A stretch of DNA of 64,000 bases from JAIEOG01 sp964519985 (GTDB lineage Bacteria > Bdellovibrionota > FAC87 > UBA2466), in NCBI GenBank assembly GCA_964519985.1, contig CAZFMF010000019.1:1-64000 (forward strand), read 5' to 3'. Shown here piece after piece: positions 17,749 through 27,208 of the stretch (position 1 is its first letter; the number at the start of each line of letters is the position of its first letter). Below the pieces are notes generated by a model. That model made no database searches and was not told the origin of the DNA. It saw nothing but the letters and a program-made list of their open reading frames with translations. The position numbers and the translations under genes were made by a program.

Positions 17749-17833
17749 TAGAGACTCCCCATACACATGATGTTTCATAGCATCTTGATTGACGCTTTCG
17801 GGCACTATAGAAGAGGGCGGAGGGGCGTCAATC

Positions 17834-18631
17834 TTGGGAGCTAAGAACTGTTATCATCTCTTAACTAAACTGATCGCAGCCGGTTGTTTAGTGGCCTTTG
17901 TACCGCCCAGCCAGGCACAAAGCCTTGCCTCACTGATTCAAACCCTCAATCATGCCCCGAAGTCGAGTACTTACCCTTTTGCGGCGGACGACGACATCGT
18001 CCGGCGGAATGCGAATGAGTTGCGCGATATCGGTGATCGATGCCCCGCTCCGCGTACCGATCGAAATGCTCGGAATGCGTTTTTCCACCGGGAGGTCCAG
18101 ACGCTGAACGCGGCCGCCCATGAATGGCTGGCGCCCAAACCCGAGATCAAAACCACCTACCGCCGACAAGCGGAGATCGTACTCGCGAGCGTGACCCAAC
18201 ACCCGGTGGCCGGAATTGCCGCTACCGCGCCACGCGAACGTTCCGGTGAAATCGGATATTGCTTTGGACGCGCGCTACTCGCGCACTACTTGCTTTTGAA
18301 AGCGGGAGTGCCCTCCTCCGATCTCATCAAAGTCTTCGCACTCGGGGAATTGATGATGCAAGGCCAGTTCTGGCGATTCCATGTGGCGGTGGGTGTTCGA
18401 GATGCGACCCATGGCTTCCTGATGGTCGATCCGTTACACCCCATGGTCCTACCGGTCGCCGAGTGGTTGAAGCGCACGGCGGGCTACGATATCAAGCAAC
18501 CCCTATCGCGCGTCCGCTTTTACCCAACCGATCCGCGTAAGTTTTTACCGGCGTTCGGTGTCTACGATCTCAAACAGCTCAAGGAACCGCATCTACGCGC
18601 GTATTTCGCAGATCTGGCGGCAACGTTGTAA
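17834..18631 (+). CDS. Secreted papain/transglutaminase-like cysteine protein
   Basis: About 265 residues from TTG 17834, which sits 8 bp after GGAGGGG; the longer frame from 17789 overlaps promoter-like sequence (TATAGA near 17806). The signal peptide ends at SQAQS. A Cys-His-Asp triad is plausible: Cys143 (IGYCFGRA), His183 (WRFHVA) and Asp199 (LMVDPL), the order of transglutaminase and protein-glutaminase folds. It could deamidate or cleave proteins outside the cytoplasm. Assignment from motif order only. Confidence 0.5.
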   Translation: MGAKNCYHLLTKLIAAGCLVAFVPPSQAQSLASLIQTLNHAPKSSTYPFAADDDIVRRNANELRDIGDRCPAPRTDRNARNAFFHREVQTLNAAAHEWLAPKPEIKTTYRRQAEIVLASVTQHPVAGIAATAPRERSGEIGYCFGRALLAHYLLLKAGVPSSDLIKVFALGELMMQGQFWRFHVAVGVRDATHGFLMVDPLHPMVLPVAEWLKRTAGYDIKQPLSRVRFYPTDPRKFLPAFGVYDLKQLKEPHLRAYFADLAATL

Positions 18632-18676
18632 GGTGGGCCACTCGAGAAGGATCGCGCAAGAGACGCAAAGACCTCA

Positions 18677-19420
18677 CTATTTAGAGAAAAACAAAGCGTG
18701 GACGACCCCGGACGTAATAGAGGTTAGCAATCCCGCCCCAACCAAAAAAGCGAAGGCGGCTTGCTGTCGCCGTTCCACACGGACACTCTGGGCGACGAGG
18801 GTTTCCAAATCTTCGGGATAGCCGAAAAGATACACATCGGCCTTCAGCACCCGCCCACCTTTCAGACGAATCCCTCCCAAGACGAGCCGGCCGAGAAAAT
18901 GAGATGATATAAAGTTGGTCAGCCCTCGTGCCTTCAAGCCGTTCGCGCTCAGGGTCGCAAAAACATCGTAGGCGCAGGAGATGGAGTTGCTTCGAGCGTA
19001 CAAGCGGTGTTCTTCAAAGCTCGAAAACATCGCCATTAACCGCTCGGACAGATTCGTGGGCAGATTTCGAAATCTCACGACCGCCCCGTCCGATAAGAAT
19101 CCATTCCCACGGCGAATAGTCGTAGCTCCATAGAAAGGCCCGCCATCGTAGCGATTTCCATGAAAAACAAAGTAGACATGGGACCCCACAAACCCAACAT
19201 AAAGATCATTGGGAGCCGCATCCCGAAAGATCTTGCTCGGGTGCCGTTCATCCGTCGTTACATTTGTGTATGTAACCTCTTGGCCCCAAAGCCGGGCTGT
19301 TCGCGCGGCGACGCCCATTCCTTCCAAGAACTGGTCACACGCGGCTTGGCCCTGAGGGGCAGAAACAGCGAACAAAAAGACAAGAAAAGACCAACCGCTC
19401 CTTTGAGACCAAACCTTCAT
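18677..19420 (-). CDS. Exported membrane-anchored protein of unknown function
   Basis: 247 residues: an N-terminal signal (FLVFLFAVSA core), an extracytoplasmic domain with a SCAYDVFATLSANGLK helix bearing a possible active or disulfide Cys, then a C-terminal hydrophobic segment (FAFLVGAGLLTSITSGVV) ending in Lys. The Cys helix is reminiscent of cysteine-peptidase folds, but no His partner is clear. No family assigned. Confidence 0.5.
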   Translation of the reverse strand: MKVWSQRSGWSFLVFLFAVSAPQGQAACDQFLEGMGVAARTARLWGQEVTYTNVTTDERHPSKIFRDAAPNDLYVGFVGSHVYFVFHGNRYDGGPFYGATTIRRGNGFLSDGAVVRFRNLPTNLSERLMAMFSSFEEHRLYARSNSISCAYDVFATLSANGLKARGLTNFISSHFLGRLVLGGIRLKGGRVLKADVYLFGYPEDLETLVAQSVRVERRQQAAFAFLVGAGLLTSITSGVVHALFFSK

Positions 19421-19576
19421 TAAGAGTATGCTTCCCCAGAATCGAGCGGGTATACCAAGGCCGGTAAGGCGAACAAGCTGAAGCGTTGGGCGGCGCGAGT
19501 GTTGCTGGCCGTCACTCCGGCGTCGGCAGGGCGTATCAAGTTTTTTTTCATGATGAGCGTCAAGTCTTGTCCGACC

Positions 19577-20824
19577 TTAAGGGCCTTTGATCATGTACAA
19601 ATATCTCCCACCTTCGCGAATCTGCGGATCCTCTCGAAGAAAATGCCCAATAAACTGAGCAGGTAAGTTGGAGATAAAGAGGTTGGGAACTTTGACCAAA
19701 TCGGAAAGGGAATGAATCAAATCTACATGGATTTCGCTCCCAAAACTCGTTGAAAGCGCCGAACTGTTTTTCTCTCTAGTCTTAACAAAAACAACCTCAC
19801 CCGAGTCATCGATGGCAAACAAGCGCCCATTATAACTACCCGACTGTGCCCAGTAGAGATTTGCGACCTCACCAGAGGACATCGTCAGCTGAACGGGCAG
19901 AATATGGCTGATGTGGTGCTCGTCGGAGCTGAGTCCGCTGCCAGGAACGACATCGGCGAAGAACATCGAATGAGAGTTTGGTCGATCGGAGTCTTCGACT
20001 ATCATGGAATTGAGATACAATTCGTTGGTATAGAAGATGAGAGAGCGGTAGTCCTCCAAGGGTTGAATCTGCAGATTTGTAGGGCCCACCGTATCATTTC
20101 GTATTAGAGCTGAGTAACGACGATTCGCCCACATAGAATGAATTTTCCCTTCCCTATCGAAACGATAAAGATTGAGTCCGGTATCGTCGAGCCGGACAAT
20201 CGCCGGAACTAGATCATAAGTATCAATTTCGGTTCGGACCTGAATAAGACGGCCGCCCGCCGGAAGGACTTGGGGAGGCAGATTGCTAGTCGACCGATGC
20301 ACCTTCATCGGAATGAATCTCTCGGCGCGAATGTCGCGGCCCACGCCAAATTGCGGCCATAAAAGCGGCTTATCCACGACCTTGACTAACTGAGAATCAA
20401 ATCCTAGGAGTCTCGCCCCAGGCGCGGTCACAGCCAAATCCGTTTCTCCTACTATGACAAAAAATCGGTCACCGAGCGGAAGCGTGGCTTTAATTGCCGG
20501 CTTCACATAGTTTTGCTCTCTCTCCAATCTGACGGCTTTGCCCGCGGTGTCCCCTCGCCAGAATTGGACCACCAGCTTGCTATCTCGCCCCTTTTTAATG
20601 GAGACCTGAACATCGGACTCCCCGGGAATACGGAAACGGCCATGCACTCCTTGAGTATAAATCTCAAGCCCGGCAACAGCGGAAAGTTCAGCGCTTTGAG
20701 AAAGGCCGTAAGTCTTGGAGAGAGTTCCGCTTGGCTTTGCCAACCCTAGGACGCAATTCACCGGAGGAATTGCCGCGTTGGCGGAATACACCGATAAAAG
20801 CAACGACATCAAAATCCAGTTCAT
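19577..20824 (-). CDS. Secreted protein of unknown function, possible beta-propeller-like
   Basis: 415 residues with a short Sec signal (cleavage near SANAA). The mature region is beta-rich with recurring D-T/S-G-x-hydrophobic turns (RLDDTGLNLYRFDREGK; LFAIDDSGEVVFVKT), compatible with propeller blades but not diagnostic. Base composition is more AT-rich than its neighbours, suggesting a different origin. It starts next to a 333-bp divergent intergenic region. Confidence 0.5.
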   Translation of the reverse strand: MNWILMSLLLSVYSANAAIPPVNCVLGLAKPSGTLSKTYGLSQSAELSAVAGLEIYTQGVHGRFRIPGESDVQVSIKKGRDSKLVVQFWRGDTAGKAVRLEREQNYVKPAIKATLPLGDRFFVIVGETDLAVTAPGARLLGFDSQLVKVVDKPLLWPQFGVGRDIRAERFIPMKVHRSTSNLPPQVLPAGGRLIQVRTEIDTYDLVPAIVRLDDTGLNLYRFDREGKIHSMWANRRYSALIRNDTVGPTNLQIQPLEDYRSLIFYTNELYLNSMIVEDSDRPNSHSMFFADVVPGSGLSSDEHHISHILPVQLTMSSGEVANLYWAQSGSYNGRLFAIDDSGEVVFVKTREKNSSALSTSFGSEIHVDLIHSLSDLVKVPNLFISNLPAQFIGHFLREDPQIREGGRYLYMIKGP

Positions 20825-21157
20825 CGAAACCTCTCTCTACGGACTCGAACCGCCTAATAGCTCAGAAATCGAGTTTTGTGGGAAATATATGGGGCATTGT
20901 CCCCGCCAAATTTCCGTTTGTGGACCGTCAACGACACTAGCCTGAATAGTCACCGGCGGCGGAGAGGCTTTGGAAACTTTCCTAGGCCAATCTCTGATAC
21001 GCGAGAGCTTGGTCCCCCAACGTCACTCATCTAAAATTATCAAATAAATTCAAATATTTAATTTTCTAGTTCCCATAATTAATGCGTCGCGTCTCGTTTG
21101 CAATTGAACCAAACTCAAATTTAGATTACCCAGCTGCAGAGGAATTCCACGGACCCC
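20825..21157. other. 333-bp divergent intergenic region
   Basis: No supported ORF or RNA gene. The middle is strongly AT-rich and contains a 19-bp segment, AATAAATTCAAATATTTAA at 21043-21061, that recurs with one mismatch at 43303. Likely promoters for both flanking transcripts. Confidence 0.5.
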
Positions 21158-22387
21158 ATGCCAAATCAACGAAACCACCCTAGTAAAGCCGTAAGGTTGA
21201 TTGTCGTGTGTACCTTGGCGCTGGTTCTGGCCTTCCCCCAGCCCCTGCTTGCGGCAGGTAAGAAAAAGAAGAAGAAGAAACCAGGCTCCGAAAGGCCCGC
21301 GCACGTCTTAAGCCTGGCCTGTCAGCAAGCGCTCGCCGATCTGGTTCATAAAGGACCGGGCGGAAAACTGATCTTTGCCGATGATTACAAAACGGTCGTG
21401 ATTCGTTTTCAGCACGAACAGAGGGAAATCCGGCACGGCAATACCTTTCAGTGCCCGCACTGCCGGGGATTGAATCCCACGCAAGGAAATGCCGACGACA
21501 CATTAACGTGCATCGAGTGTGGGCAGAAGTTTGAGGCCCCTGCCGAAATCAATGACCTGCGAGATCAAGATGGGCGTCTCCTGATTCATCTCGACAGCAT
21601 CCTCACTCGAGACTCGGGCGCAGGAAGGCCAATCGAGGCGCCCTGGAAGTGCGCCTATTGCAATAAGACCAACCCCGACGACGAAGCAACTTGCGAAAAC
21701 TGTGGGCAGGACAAGAAAGAGGGTTTCCGTCGAGTCTTCTCGTGGGGTCCGGACTTGATCATCCATCGCCAGGCAATTCGCCCGACTTCCGAGGTAATCT
21801 CCGATTCGGGTTCCGAGTCGACGCCTAACGACTCACTTGGCGATTTCTCCCCCCCACCAAAAAAGATATCGGCCGCCGGTGAGTTTGAAACCGAGGAGCC
21901 GGCACCGACAAAACGAGGCCTCGAACTCCCCGTGAATCTCAATCGCTTGTCGCGCCGACAAGTTCTCACCGCTTTAGGTTTGATCGCCACGACGGGAGTC
22001 GGAATTGCATGGGTGGCTTCGAACGACACGCCCGATGCTGAGATCCCCTCGTCCGGGAAGGCGAAAATTGCGAAGCGCACTTGGCAACGCAAAGTCTTAG
22101 TCCGCGTGCGCGGCGCCGAAGGCCAATGGAACGAGCTACCGGACGCTTTGATCCGCGAAGGCAGCGAGGAGAATCCAGAGTGGCCGAACGTCCCATCCGC
22201 ATACATCGGTTCTAAGGACTACACCGTGGACTACCGCGAGTTGTACACCTTGCAGATCGATCAAGGTGGCACCCTAAAGACGCTTGCGGTGGGACCGGCC
22301 GAATTTCGCAACTGGCGTGCGGACGATAAGGTCGAGCTTAAAGTCATCGAGGGCGGAGTGATCGTAAGTCTCCGGAGGATCCCGTGA
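21158..22387 (+). CDS. Exported or membrane protein with two zinc ribbons
   Basis: 409 residues. The N-terminal hydrophobic segment (residues 13-33) is followed by a run of Lys. Two four-Cys ribbons follow: CPHC...CIEC near residues 100-122 and CAYC...CENC near 165-185. A second hydrophobic helix (LTALGLIATTGVGIAWVA, about residue 270) precedes a beta-rich C-terminal domain. An SRRQVL motif before that helix is Tat-like but internal. First gene of a three-gene operon overlapping the next by 4 bp. Function unknown. Confidence 0.6.
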   Translation: MPNQRNHPSKAVRLIVVCTLALVLAFPQPLLAAGKKKKKKKPGSERPAHVLSLACQQALADLVHKGPGGKLIFADDYKTVVIRFQHEQREIRHGNTFQCPHCRGLNPTQGNADDTLTCIECGQKFEAPAEINDLRDQDGRLLIHLDSILTRDSGAGRPIEAPWKCAYCNKTNPDDEATCENCGQDKKEGFRRVFSWGPDLIIHRQAIRPTSEVISDSGSESTPNDSLGDFSPPPKKISAAGEFETEEPAPTKRGLELPVNLNRLSRRQVLTALGLIATTGVGIAWVASNDTPDAEIPSSGKAKIAKRTWQRKVLVRVRGAEGQWNELPDALIREGSEENPEWPNVPSAYIGSKDYTVDYRELYTLQIDQGGTLKTLAVGPAEFRNWRADDKVELKVIEGGVIVSLRRIP

Positions 22388-23295
22388 ATTTTCCCTCAAA
22401 GCTTTTGGTCGGTCTCCTGATACTCACGGCAGTTCCGTTGCGAGTGCGTGCGGCGGAGGATTCGGGCGGCTTCTACAATGACCCCAGTTGGGTCGATCGA
22501 GCGCTCCATCACCGCCCGCCGGAGCCTCCTCGCGGTCCCAACCGGTTTGATGAAATCTTTCGCCACGTCTACGAAGCGAGCCAGAAAATCTGGAAGAACG
22601 ACGTCTGTCGACGAGCGATTTTGACGGTGGGAACTGTGACCGCAATCAGCGTCGCCGCCTTTGGGAGCCACAACTGGGGCTATCCCGAGGGTGAATGGAA
22701 AAACACCGGGACCGAAACCGCTCCCGCTTGGGTTCCGCAAGTCGGCGATAAAATGGTCGTAGAAGAACGCCTCACGGCCCTTACGATTCCCTCGCGCCAC
22801 ACGCTTTGGGTGCATAATGGAGAAAATGGTTTTGGCGTCATTCGGTTTGAGGAGAACCGGATCGTATACTCGAACGCGGGCAAAGTGGTGGCCCAGACGG
22901 AAACCATCAATCCGTTCGGACGTCCGCTCGACGCCGATCACCCGATTTCGGTTCGCATTACCGATGGTCAGGGCAATGAAATTGGCCGAGTGCTGGAGGT
23001 GGCCGAAACGAGTGCGCCCGAAACCCATCAAGTCCACTTCGAGATCCACGATGCTAAGGGCCATTTGATCGGAAGGACCGACGGTTTTCGAGAGTCGGAT
23101 CGGTCAAAGATTGAGGGGGGAAGGCTAAAACTTCACCTCGAAAGCCCCGATGGCCTAACCGAAACCCATGTGCAACGGGGCGGTTGGCTGGGGCAAGTTT
23201 ACCGTTGGTCCGGAAACGGAACGCAGGACCTCGATCCTCGATTGATCGCGATCCTGTCTGCGTACAAGACCTACGTTGAGGATTTTAGGAATTGA
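22384..23295 (+). CDS. Exported protein of unknown function in collagen-like operon
   Basis: 303 residues with a Sec signal ending near VRAAE. A Pro-rich segment precedes a hydrophobic helix (AILTVGTVTAISVAAFG, about residues 78-95). The remainder is polar and beta-rich. It overlaps the upstream zinc-ribbon gene by 4 bp and ends 2 bp before the collagen-like gene, so all three are co-translated and may form one surface complex. Confidence 0.55.
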   Translation: MNFPSKLLVGLLILTAVPLRVRAAEDSGGFYNDPSWVDRALHHRPPEPPRGPNRFDEIFRHVYEASQKIWKNDVCRRAILTVGTVTAISVAAFGSHNWGYPEGEWKNTGTETAPAWVPQVGDKMVVEERLTALTIPSRHTLWVHNGENGFGVIRFEENRIVYSNAGKVVAQTETINPFGRPLDADHPISVRITDGQGNEIGRVLEVAETSAPETHQVHFEIHDAKGHLIGRTDGFRESDRSKIEGGRLKLHLESPDGLTETHVQRGGWLGQVYRWSGNGTQDLDPRLIAILSAYKTYVEDFRN

Positions 23296-23297
23296 AG

Positions 23298-26200
23298 ATG
23301 AACTTCCGGCTTATCGTTGCCCTCACCCTCCTTGCCCTCCCGGCCCACGCGGAAACCACGCGCGGGGCACTCAATCTTAATGTCGATGGGCAAGATGGCA
23401 CCCCCGGCCGAGATGGCAGCAATGGGTTTTCCGGAATTGGATATGGAGCCAACGGTGGCCCCGGTCAAAAAGGAGGGCCGGGTGGCGCCGCTCGCCCCGC
23501 CGGAAACATCAAGATCGGCCTCGTCGATGAGGGCGGCAAAGCGGCTCACGTGAAGGGAACCGACAACGGTCCCGTCGACGAGCGAATTGGGATCACCAGT
23601 CCGATTCGCCTGTCCGCGCAAGGTGGAAACGGCGGACGCGGTGGGCGCGGCGGAGATGGCGGCCATGGTGCCACGGGCTACCCCGCCGGAGATGCCAACC
23701 GGAGCTCGGACGGCTCTCCCGGAGGTCCGGGGGGAAATGGGGGGCCCGGCGGAGATGGCGGCGTTGGTGGTGCGGCCGGAGAGGGCGGCCTTATTCTCGT
23801 GCAAGCCCCGTTTGAAGACATCCATCTTTTCAGTCTTATTGAGGCGATCCGAACGGAGGCGGGGAATCCTGGACCCGGCGGCTCCGGGGGCGACGGCGGG
23901 GCGGGCGGTGCCGGGGGCCGACGGGGCCAAGATTACAGTTGGGAAACGCAAGAGAGCTACCAAGAGGATGATACGGAAACTTACCGTAATTCCGACGGAA
24001 CCACGTCAACCCGGGTCGTGACGACGACCAAAATGCGCAGCGTCTCTCACACCAACCACGGCGGATCCGCGGGTTTGTCGGGATGGGCCGGCAGTTCTGG
24101 CTCGACGGGTTCCTCGGGTCCCACGGCAAGAAATGGCGAGCACTTTTACATCATCGACTATGGGGACGGTAAGACCGAGCGGTTCAAACGGCTCTACAAC
24201 CTCGGACTCAACCCTTACCAAGTCGTCGATGAAACCGGCGATGGGATCTTTGAGCCCGGGGAGCCCGCCGAGGTTCAGCAGATTTCCGTGCGCAGTACCG
24301 AGGACATGCCCACCCCACCTCCGGGGAAATCGAATATCCGGATCTGGATTCCCGGAGACCGGTGGCATCGCTCCGACGGCGGTCACCTGGAATTGCCGCG
24401 CAGCTTACGCGGCTCCCAGAGTCATCGCTTTGAACAGGCGCTCGGATTCCACGTAACGGATATCTTGCGCCCCAGCGTGAATGAGCCGCTGCATGAATCC
24501 ATGACCATTGATCCGGCCGCGCGCCTGAACCCCGTCGATCGCGGCTTCTCTGATTTCTCCCAGCGCCAAACGCACCCCGTCCAGTTTCCCGTGCGGTTTA
24601 AGCTCGATGCACCGCCCGCGCTGGCGGCGGGGCAACAAGGCCGCATCCGCTTCCACGTTTCCAATATCTCCCAAAAGTCCATCGGCTCCGACTCCGGCGG
24701 AAAGCGGGAGGTCGAATTGTTTTTGCAAGATCGCCCCGCGTCCGAGGGGGAGATGACGGTATTCGATCAGGACGGAAACAGCATTTCGCTGCGGGAGGGT
24801 CTTTTAAAGGTCATTCGAAATCTGGGGCCCGGCGAAACGCAAGTTTTGGAAGGTTCCATTCTAGTCCCGGACCACTTTGAAGCGCAGACCGCTTACTCCT
24901 TCGATGGAACCGGCCGATTGAGCCATTCCACCGGCGACAAAAAGCTGCGCCCCGTTCAATTGGAAGAACACCGCCTTTCCGTGGCGTCTCGTTACGTGCC
25001 AAACCCGAACGCCGACATCGCACTTATCGTAAACCACCAAACCACGCCGGAAGAACTCGGGGCCTGGACCCATCTATTGGAGAATCGACTCGGTTTTCAC
25101 ATGGAGAGTTCTTGGAATGTTTCCTATTACGCGAACCTTGACCTCGACGCGGAACGCATCGAAGAACCGCTTTGGAAACTTTCCAACGATTTCGCCGGCG
25201 AATCGATCATTCTTTTGAATAACGAAATAAAGTCCTACTCCGGGCGCCGCCTGACACCGTGGAACCATCTCTCCAAAAAAGCCTTTCTCAAATCCATCGG
25301 CCAGCAGGAGACGGGCTTTTTGGTCCTCGGCGAGCGCGATACGGAGGATGCCGCCGACCTCCTAACCGCCGCCATGGTCAACACCAACCCGGGAGAGGGT
25401 TCCCGCGTTTATTCGAGCGAAGAAGCGCTTATCGCTGGGCTGGAGGTCCAACACCGCACCCAGCTTTCGCCCCACGAGAAAAACCACTTTGGCGAGGATT
25501 TCCACCGCGTGCAGGTGGTCGGCAACTACTACTGGTTTGACCCCACCGAAGCCGAGCTCAAAAATCGAGCGAGCGCGCTTAAAAAGCGGCTGGACGCGAA
25601 GTGGCCGGAGCGCCGGTACGCCGTCGATCCCGTTTACAAGGCCGAGATGGTCAAGAAGGGCTGGATGCTTCGCAGCAACCGCGTGTACCTGGGGGATATC
25701 ACCGTGCGCCGACTGCCGGATGCCACCGATCGGGTCGCGACGATGGTCTACGTACCGGAAGCCAAGCTCCACCAACCCAGCTTCATATTGAGTGACGAGA
25801 ATCTGCGCCACGTTTTGTCCAATCTCCCGACGCACCAAAAACTGGCCGTTTTCGATCGCACCCTCACTCAGATTAGCTCGGGGGAATCGTCCCCGGAGGT
25901 CCTCGGCATCGGCGAAGCCATCGTCGATGCGTTGCTCGCCGATATCGTCGAGGATTACGAGCCCGCCTCCCGCGGGGCCCTGTCTCGAGGCACGCACTCC
26001 CCTCGCACGATCGCGCGCCTTCACGATTGGCGATTCCAATCGACTCCCGCCCCCGGCTCCGAATCCGAACGCCTGGTCCGGCGGCTTTACGTCCGGGCGC
26101 GTCTGGCGGGGCATTACAATTATTCTTTCTTCTCACTCAAACGTATGCCCAAAGCCGCCACCGTGGCCGCACGCCAAGATCTTGATGCGTGGATCCAATC

Positions 26201-26549
26201 GATTTATTCCAATCGAAAAGACCGAAAAGCTTTCTTAAAACGGGTCAACACCGATTGGGCAGAATTAGAAAAACAAGTCGGTATCCACTACTGGTCGTGG
26301 AATTCCGACAAAGACCGGAAACTAAAGACCGCCATCTCCGAGCCCGGCACCAGCCCCCATCGCGTGAGCACCAACGAAATCCTAAAGGGTTCGCTGCTCT
26401 TCACGGAGGGCGAATACGCCCAACTCCGTCGACAAGACTTGGAACGCCGAGAGGCCTGGGAGAAACTATTCGATGCCGATCAGGAAGCGAGAAAACGGCT
26501 CAAGCTCGATCCGGGGCTTCCGTCGGAAGTTCCCGATTCGCAATTCTAA
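23298..26549 (+). CDS. Large secreted protein with collagen-like Gly-rich N-terminal region
   Basis: 1,083 residues from ATG 23298 (a TTG two codons earlier is unlikely). The signal peptide ends at PAHAE. Two Gly-rich blocks (about residues 28-75 and 110-165) and a shorter third contain GxxG repeats such as GGNGGPGGDGG. They are collagen-like in composition but without a strict GXY register throughout. A segment after the third block is rich in Thr, Glu and Tyr. The remaining 750 residues form mixed alpha/beta domains with no recognised family. Large size and repeats suggest a surface or matrix protein. Last gene of the three-gene operon. Confidence 0.65.
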   Translation: MNFRLIVALTLLALPAHAETTRGALNLNVDGQDGTPGRDGSNGFSGIGYGANGGPGQKGGPGGAARPAGNIKIGLVDEGGKAAHVKGTDNGPVDERIGITSPIRLSAQGGNGGRGGRGGDGGHGATGYPAGDANRSSDGSPGGPGGNGGPGGDGGVGGAAGEGGLILVQAPFEDIHLFSLIEAIRTEAGNPGPGGSGGDGGAGGAGGRRGQDYSWETQESYQEDDTETYRNSDGTTSTRVVTTTKMRSVSHTNHGGSAGLSGWAGSSGSTGSSGPTARNGEHFYIIDYGDGKTERFKRLYNLGLNPYQVVDETGDGIFEPGEPAEVQQISVRSTEDMPTPPPGKSNIRIWIPGDRWHRSDGGHLELPRSLRGSQSHRFEQALGFHVTDILRPSVNEPLHESMTIDPAARLNPVDRGFSDFSQRQTHPVQFPVRFKLDAPPALAAGQQGRIRFHVSNISQKSIGSDSGGKREVELFLQDRPASEGEMTVFDQDGNSISLREGLLKVIRNLGPGETQVLEGSILVPDHFEAQTAYSFDGTGRLSHSTGDKKLRPVQLEEHRLSVASRYVPNPNADIALIVNHQTTPEELGAWTHLLENRLGFHMESSWNVSYYANLDLDAERIEEPLWKLSNDFAGESIILLNNEIKSYSGRRLTPWNHLSKKAFLKSIGQQETGFLVLGERDTEDAADLLTAAMVNTNPGEGSRVYSSEEALIAGLEVQHRTQLSPHEKNHFGEDFHRVQVVGNYYWFDPTEAELKNRASALKKRLDAKWPERRYAVDPVYKAEMVKKGWMLRSNRVYLGDITVRRLPDATDRVATMVYVPEAKLHQPSFILSDENLRHVLSNLPTHQKLAVFDRTLTQISSGESSPEVLGIGEAIVDALLADIVEDYEPASRGALSRGTHSPRTIARLHDWRFQSTPAPGSESERLVRRLYVRARLAGHYNYSFFSLKRMPKAATVAARQDLDAWIQSIYSNRKDRKAFLKRVNTDWAELEKQVGIHYWSWNSDKDRKLKTAISEPGTSPHRVSTNEILKGSLLFTEGEYAQLRRQDLERREAWEKLFDADQEARKRLKLDPGLPSEVPDSQF

Positions 26550-26590
26550 AGCCGGAACGCGATGACCTTATTTCTAGTTCACAGCTTCTT

Positions 26591-26608
26591 GACTCCGGCG
26601 CCGGAGTC
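26591..26608. repeat. Palindrome, ACTCCGGCGCCGGAGT family
   Basis: GACTCCGGCGCCGGAGTC, 18-bp perfect palindrome between two convergent genes, 41 bp after one stop and 16 bp from the other. Confidence 0.8.
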
Positions 26609-26624
26609 GATCCTCTATTTGTCT

Positions 26625-26849
26625 TCAGGGAGAACTACCGGAACGAGTCCTTTTTGCTGGCAACGAGCTCGTTTCAAGGGTGGACAAATCAAGCCTCTGT
26701 GAGGCGTGTTGGATATCAATCCCAACGATATTTCCTTTTTCATCGAAATCCAGAACGAGTCCATCAGACACTTCCTTGGAGTCCGCACTAGGATTGGCCT
26801 TCAGCTCGATATAGAGCGAATCAGTATCTGGGTAATAGCTCAGTTTCAT
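26625..26849 (-). CDS. DUF2283 family protein
   Basis: 74 residues. The MKLSYYPDTDSLYIEL start and the VLDFDEKGNIVGIDIQHAS block are the defining features of DUF2283. Such proteins are frequently encoded beside DUF4258-type toxin-like partners in mobile, toxin-antitoxin-like pairs; here the upstream partner overlaps by 4 bp (ATGA). An antitoxin role is an inference from this arrangement. Confidence 0.8.
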   Translation of the reverse strand: MKLSYYPDTDSLYIELKANPSADSKEVSDGLVLDFDEKGNIVGIDIQHASQRLDLSTLETSSLPAKRTRSGSSP

Positions 26850-27079
26850 TTTACAAAGTCCCTATCTGGAAAGGCATTATGAATTGTAACTCCATCCGCT
26901 AGAACTACCACTCTTATCACCCGACCGCCCAATTCCGGAACTATCCCCCAGTGGCGGATTCTTCCATCAATTTGGCGTTCTGTGCGCAAGGGACTGCCAA
27001 CAATTTTTTCACACCAGGCCTTCTGGAGGTAGGGCCGTTTTCGCAGGACTTGCTCCTCAAAATACCGAGTCGTTTTCAC
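26846..27079 (-). CDS. Small DUF4258-like protein, partner of DUF2283
   Basis: 77 residues, basic, with ETER-like and GRVIRVVVLADG strands and a C-terminal HNAFPDRDF that recall DUF4258-type proteins (RelE-fold-like). Overlaps the DUF2283 gene by 4 bp. A toxin-like role is plausible by context only. Confidence 0.6.
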   Translation of the reverse strand: MKTTRYFEEQVLRKRPYLQKAWCEKIVGSPLRTERQIDGRIRHWGIVPELGGRVIRVVVLADGVTIHNAFPDRDFVK

Positions 27080-27208
27080 TCCGCGACTTTTTCAGCCACC
27101 CGCAAACCGGTCAATGGCCTGAGGGGAGCACCGCGGCCATCGGATGGGATAGCTCGTATTCAAGAGAACCTATATATTCCGAATAAGAGGCGCTGGAGGG
27201 ATGTCCCT

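Noticed and set aside
19421..19576. Half copy of the palindrome (ACTCCGGCG near 19515)
   Set aside because: Only one arm matches and the dyad is broken.
22396..23064. Long ORF antisense to the 22384 gene
   Set aside because: A reverse-strand shadow of a GC-rich gene; the plus-strand gene has a signal peptide and overlaps in an operon.
23400..23800. Gly-rich repeats as a CRISPR or minisatellite
   Set aside because: The repeats are coding, irregular in length and explained by the collagen-like protein.
25362..26114. 250-residue ORF antisense to the collagen-like gene
   Set aside because: A shadow ORF with no start signal or recognisable features.
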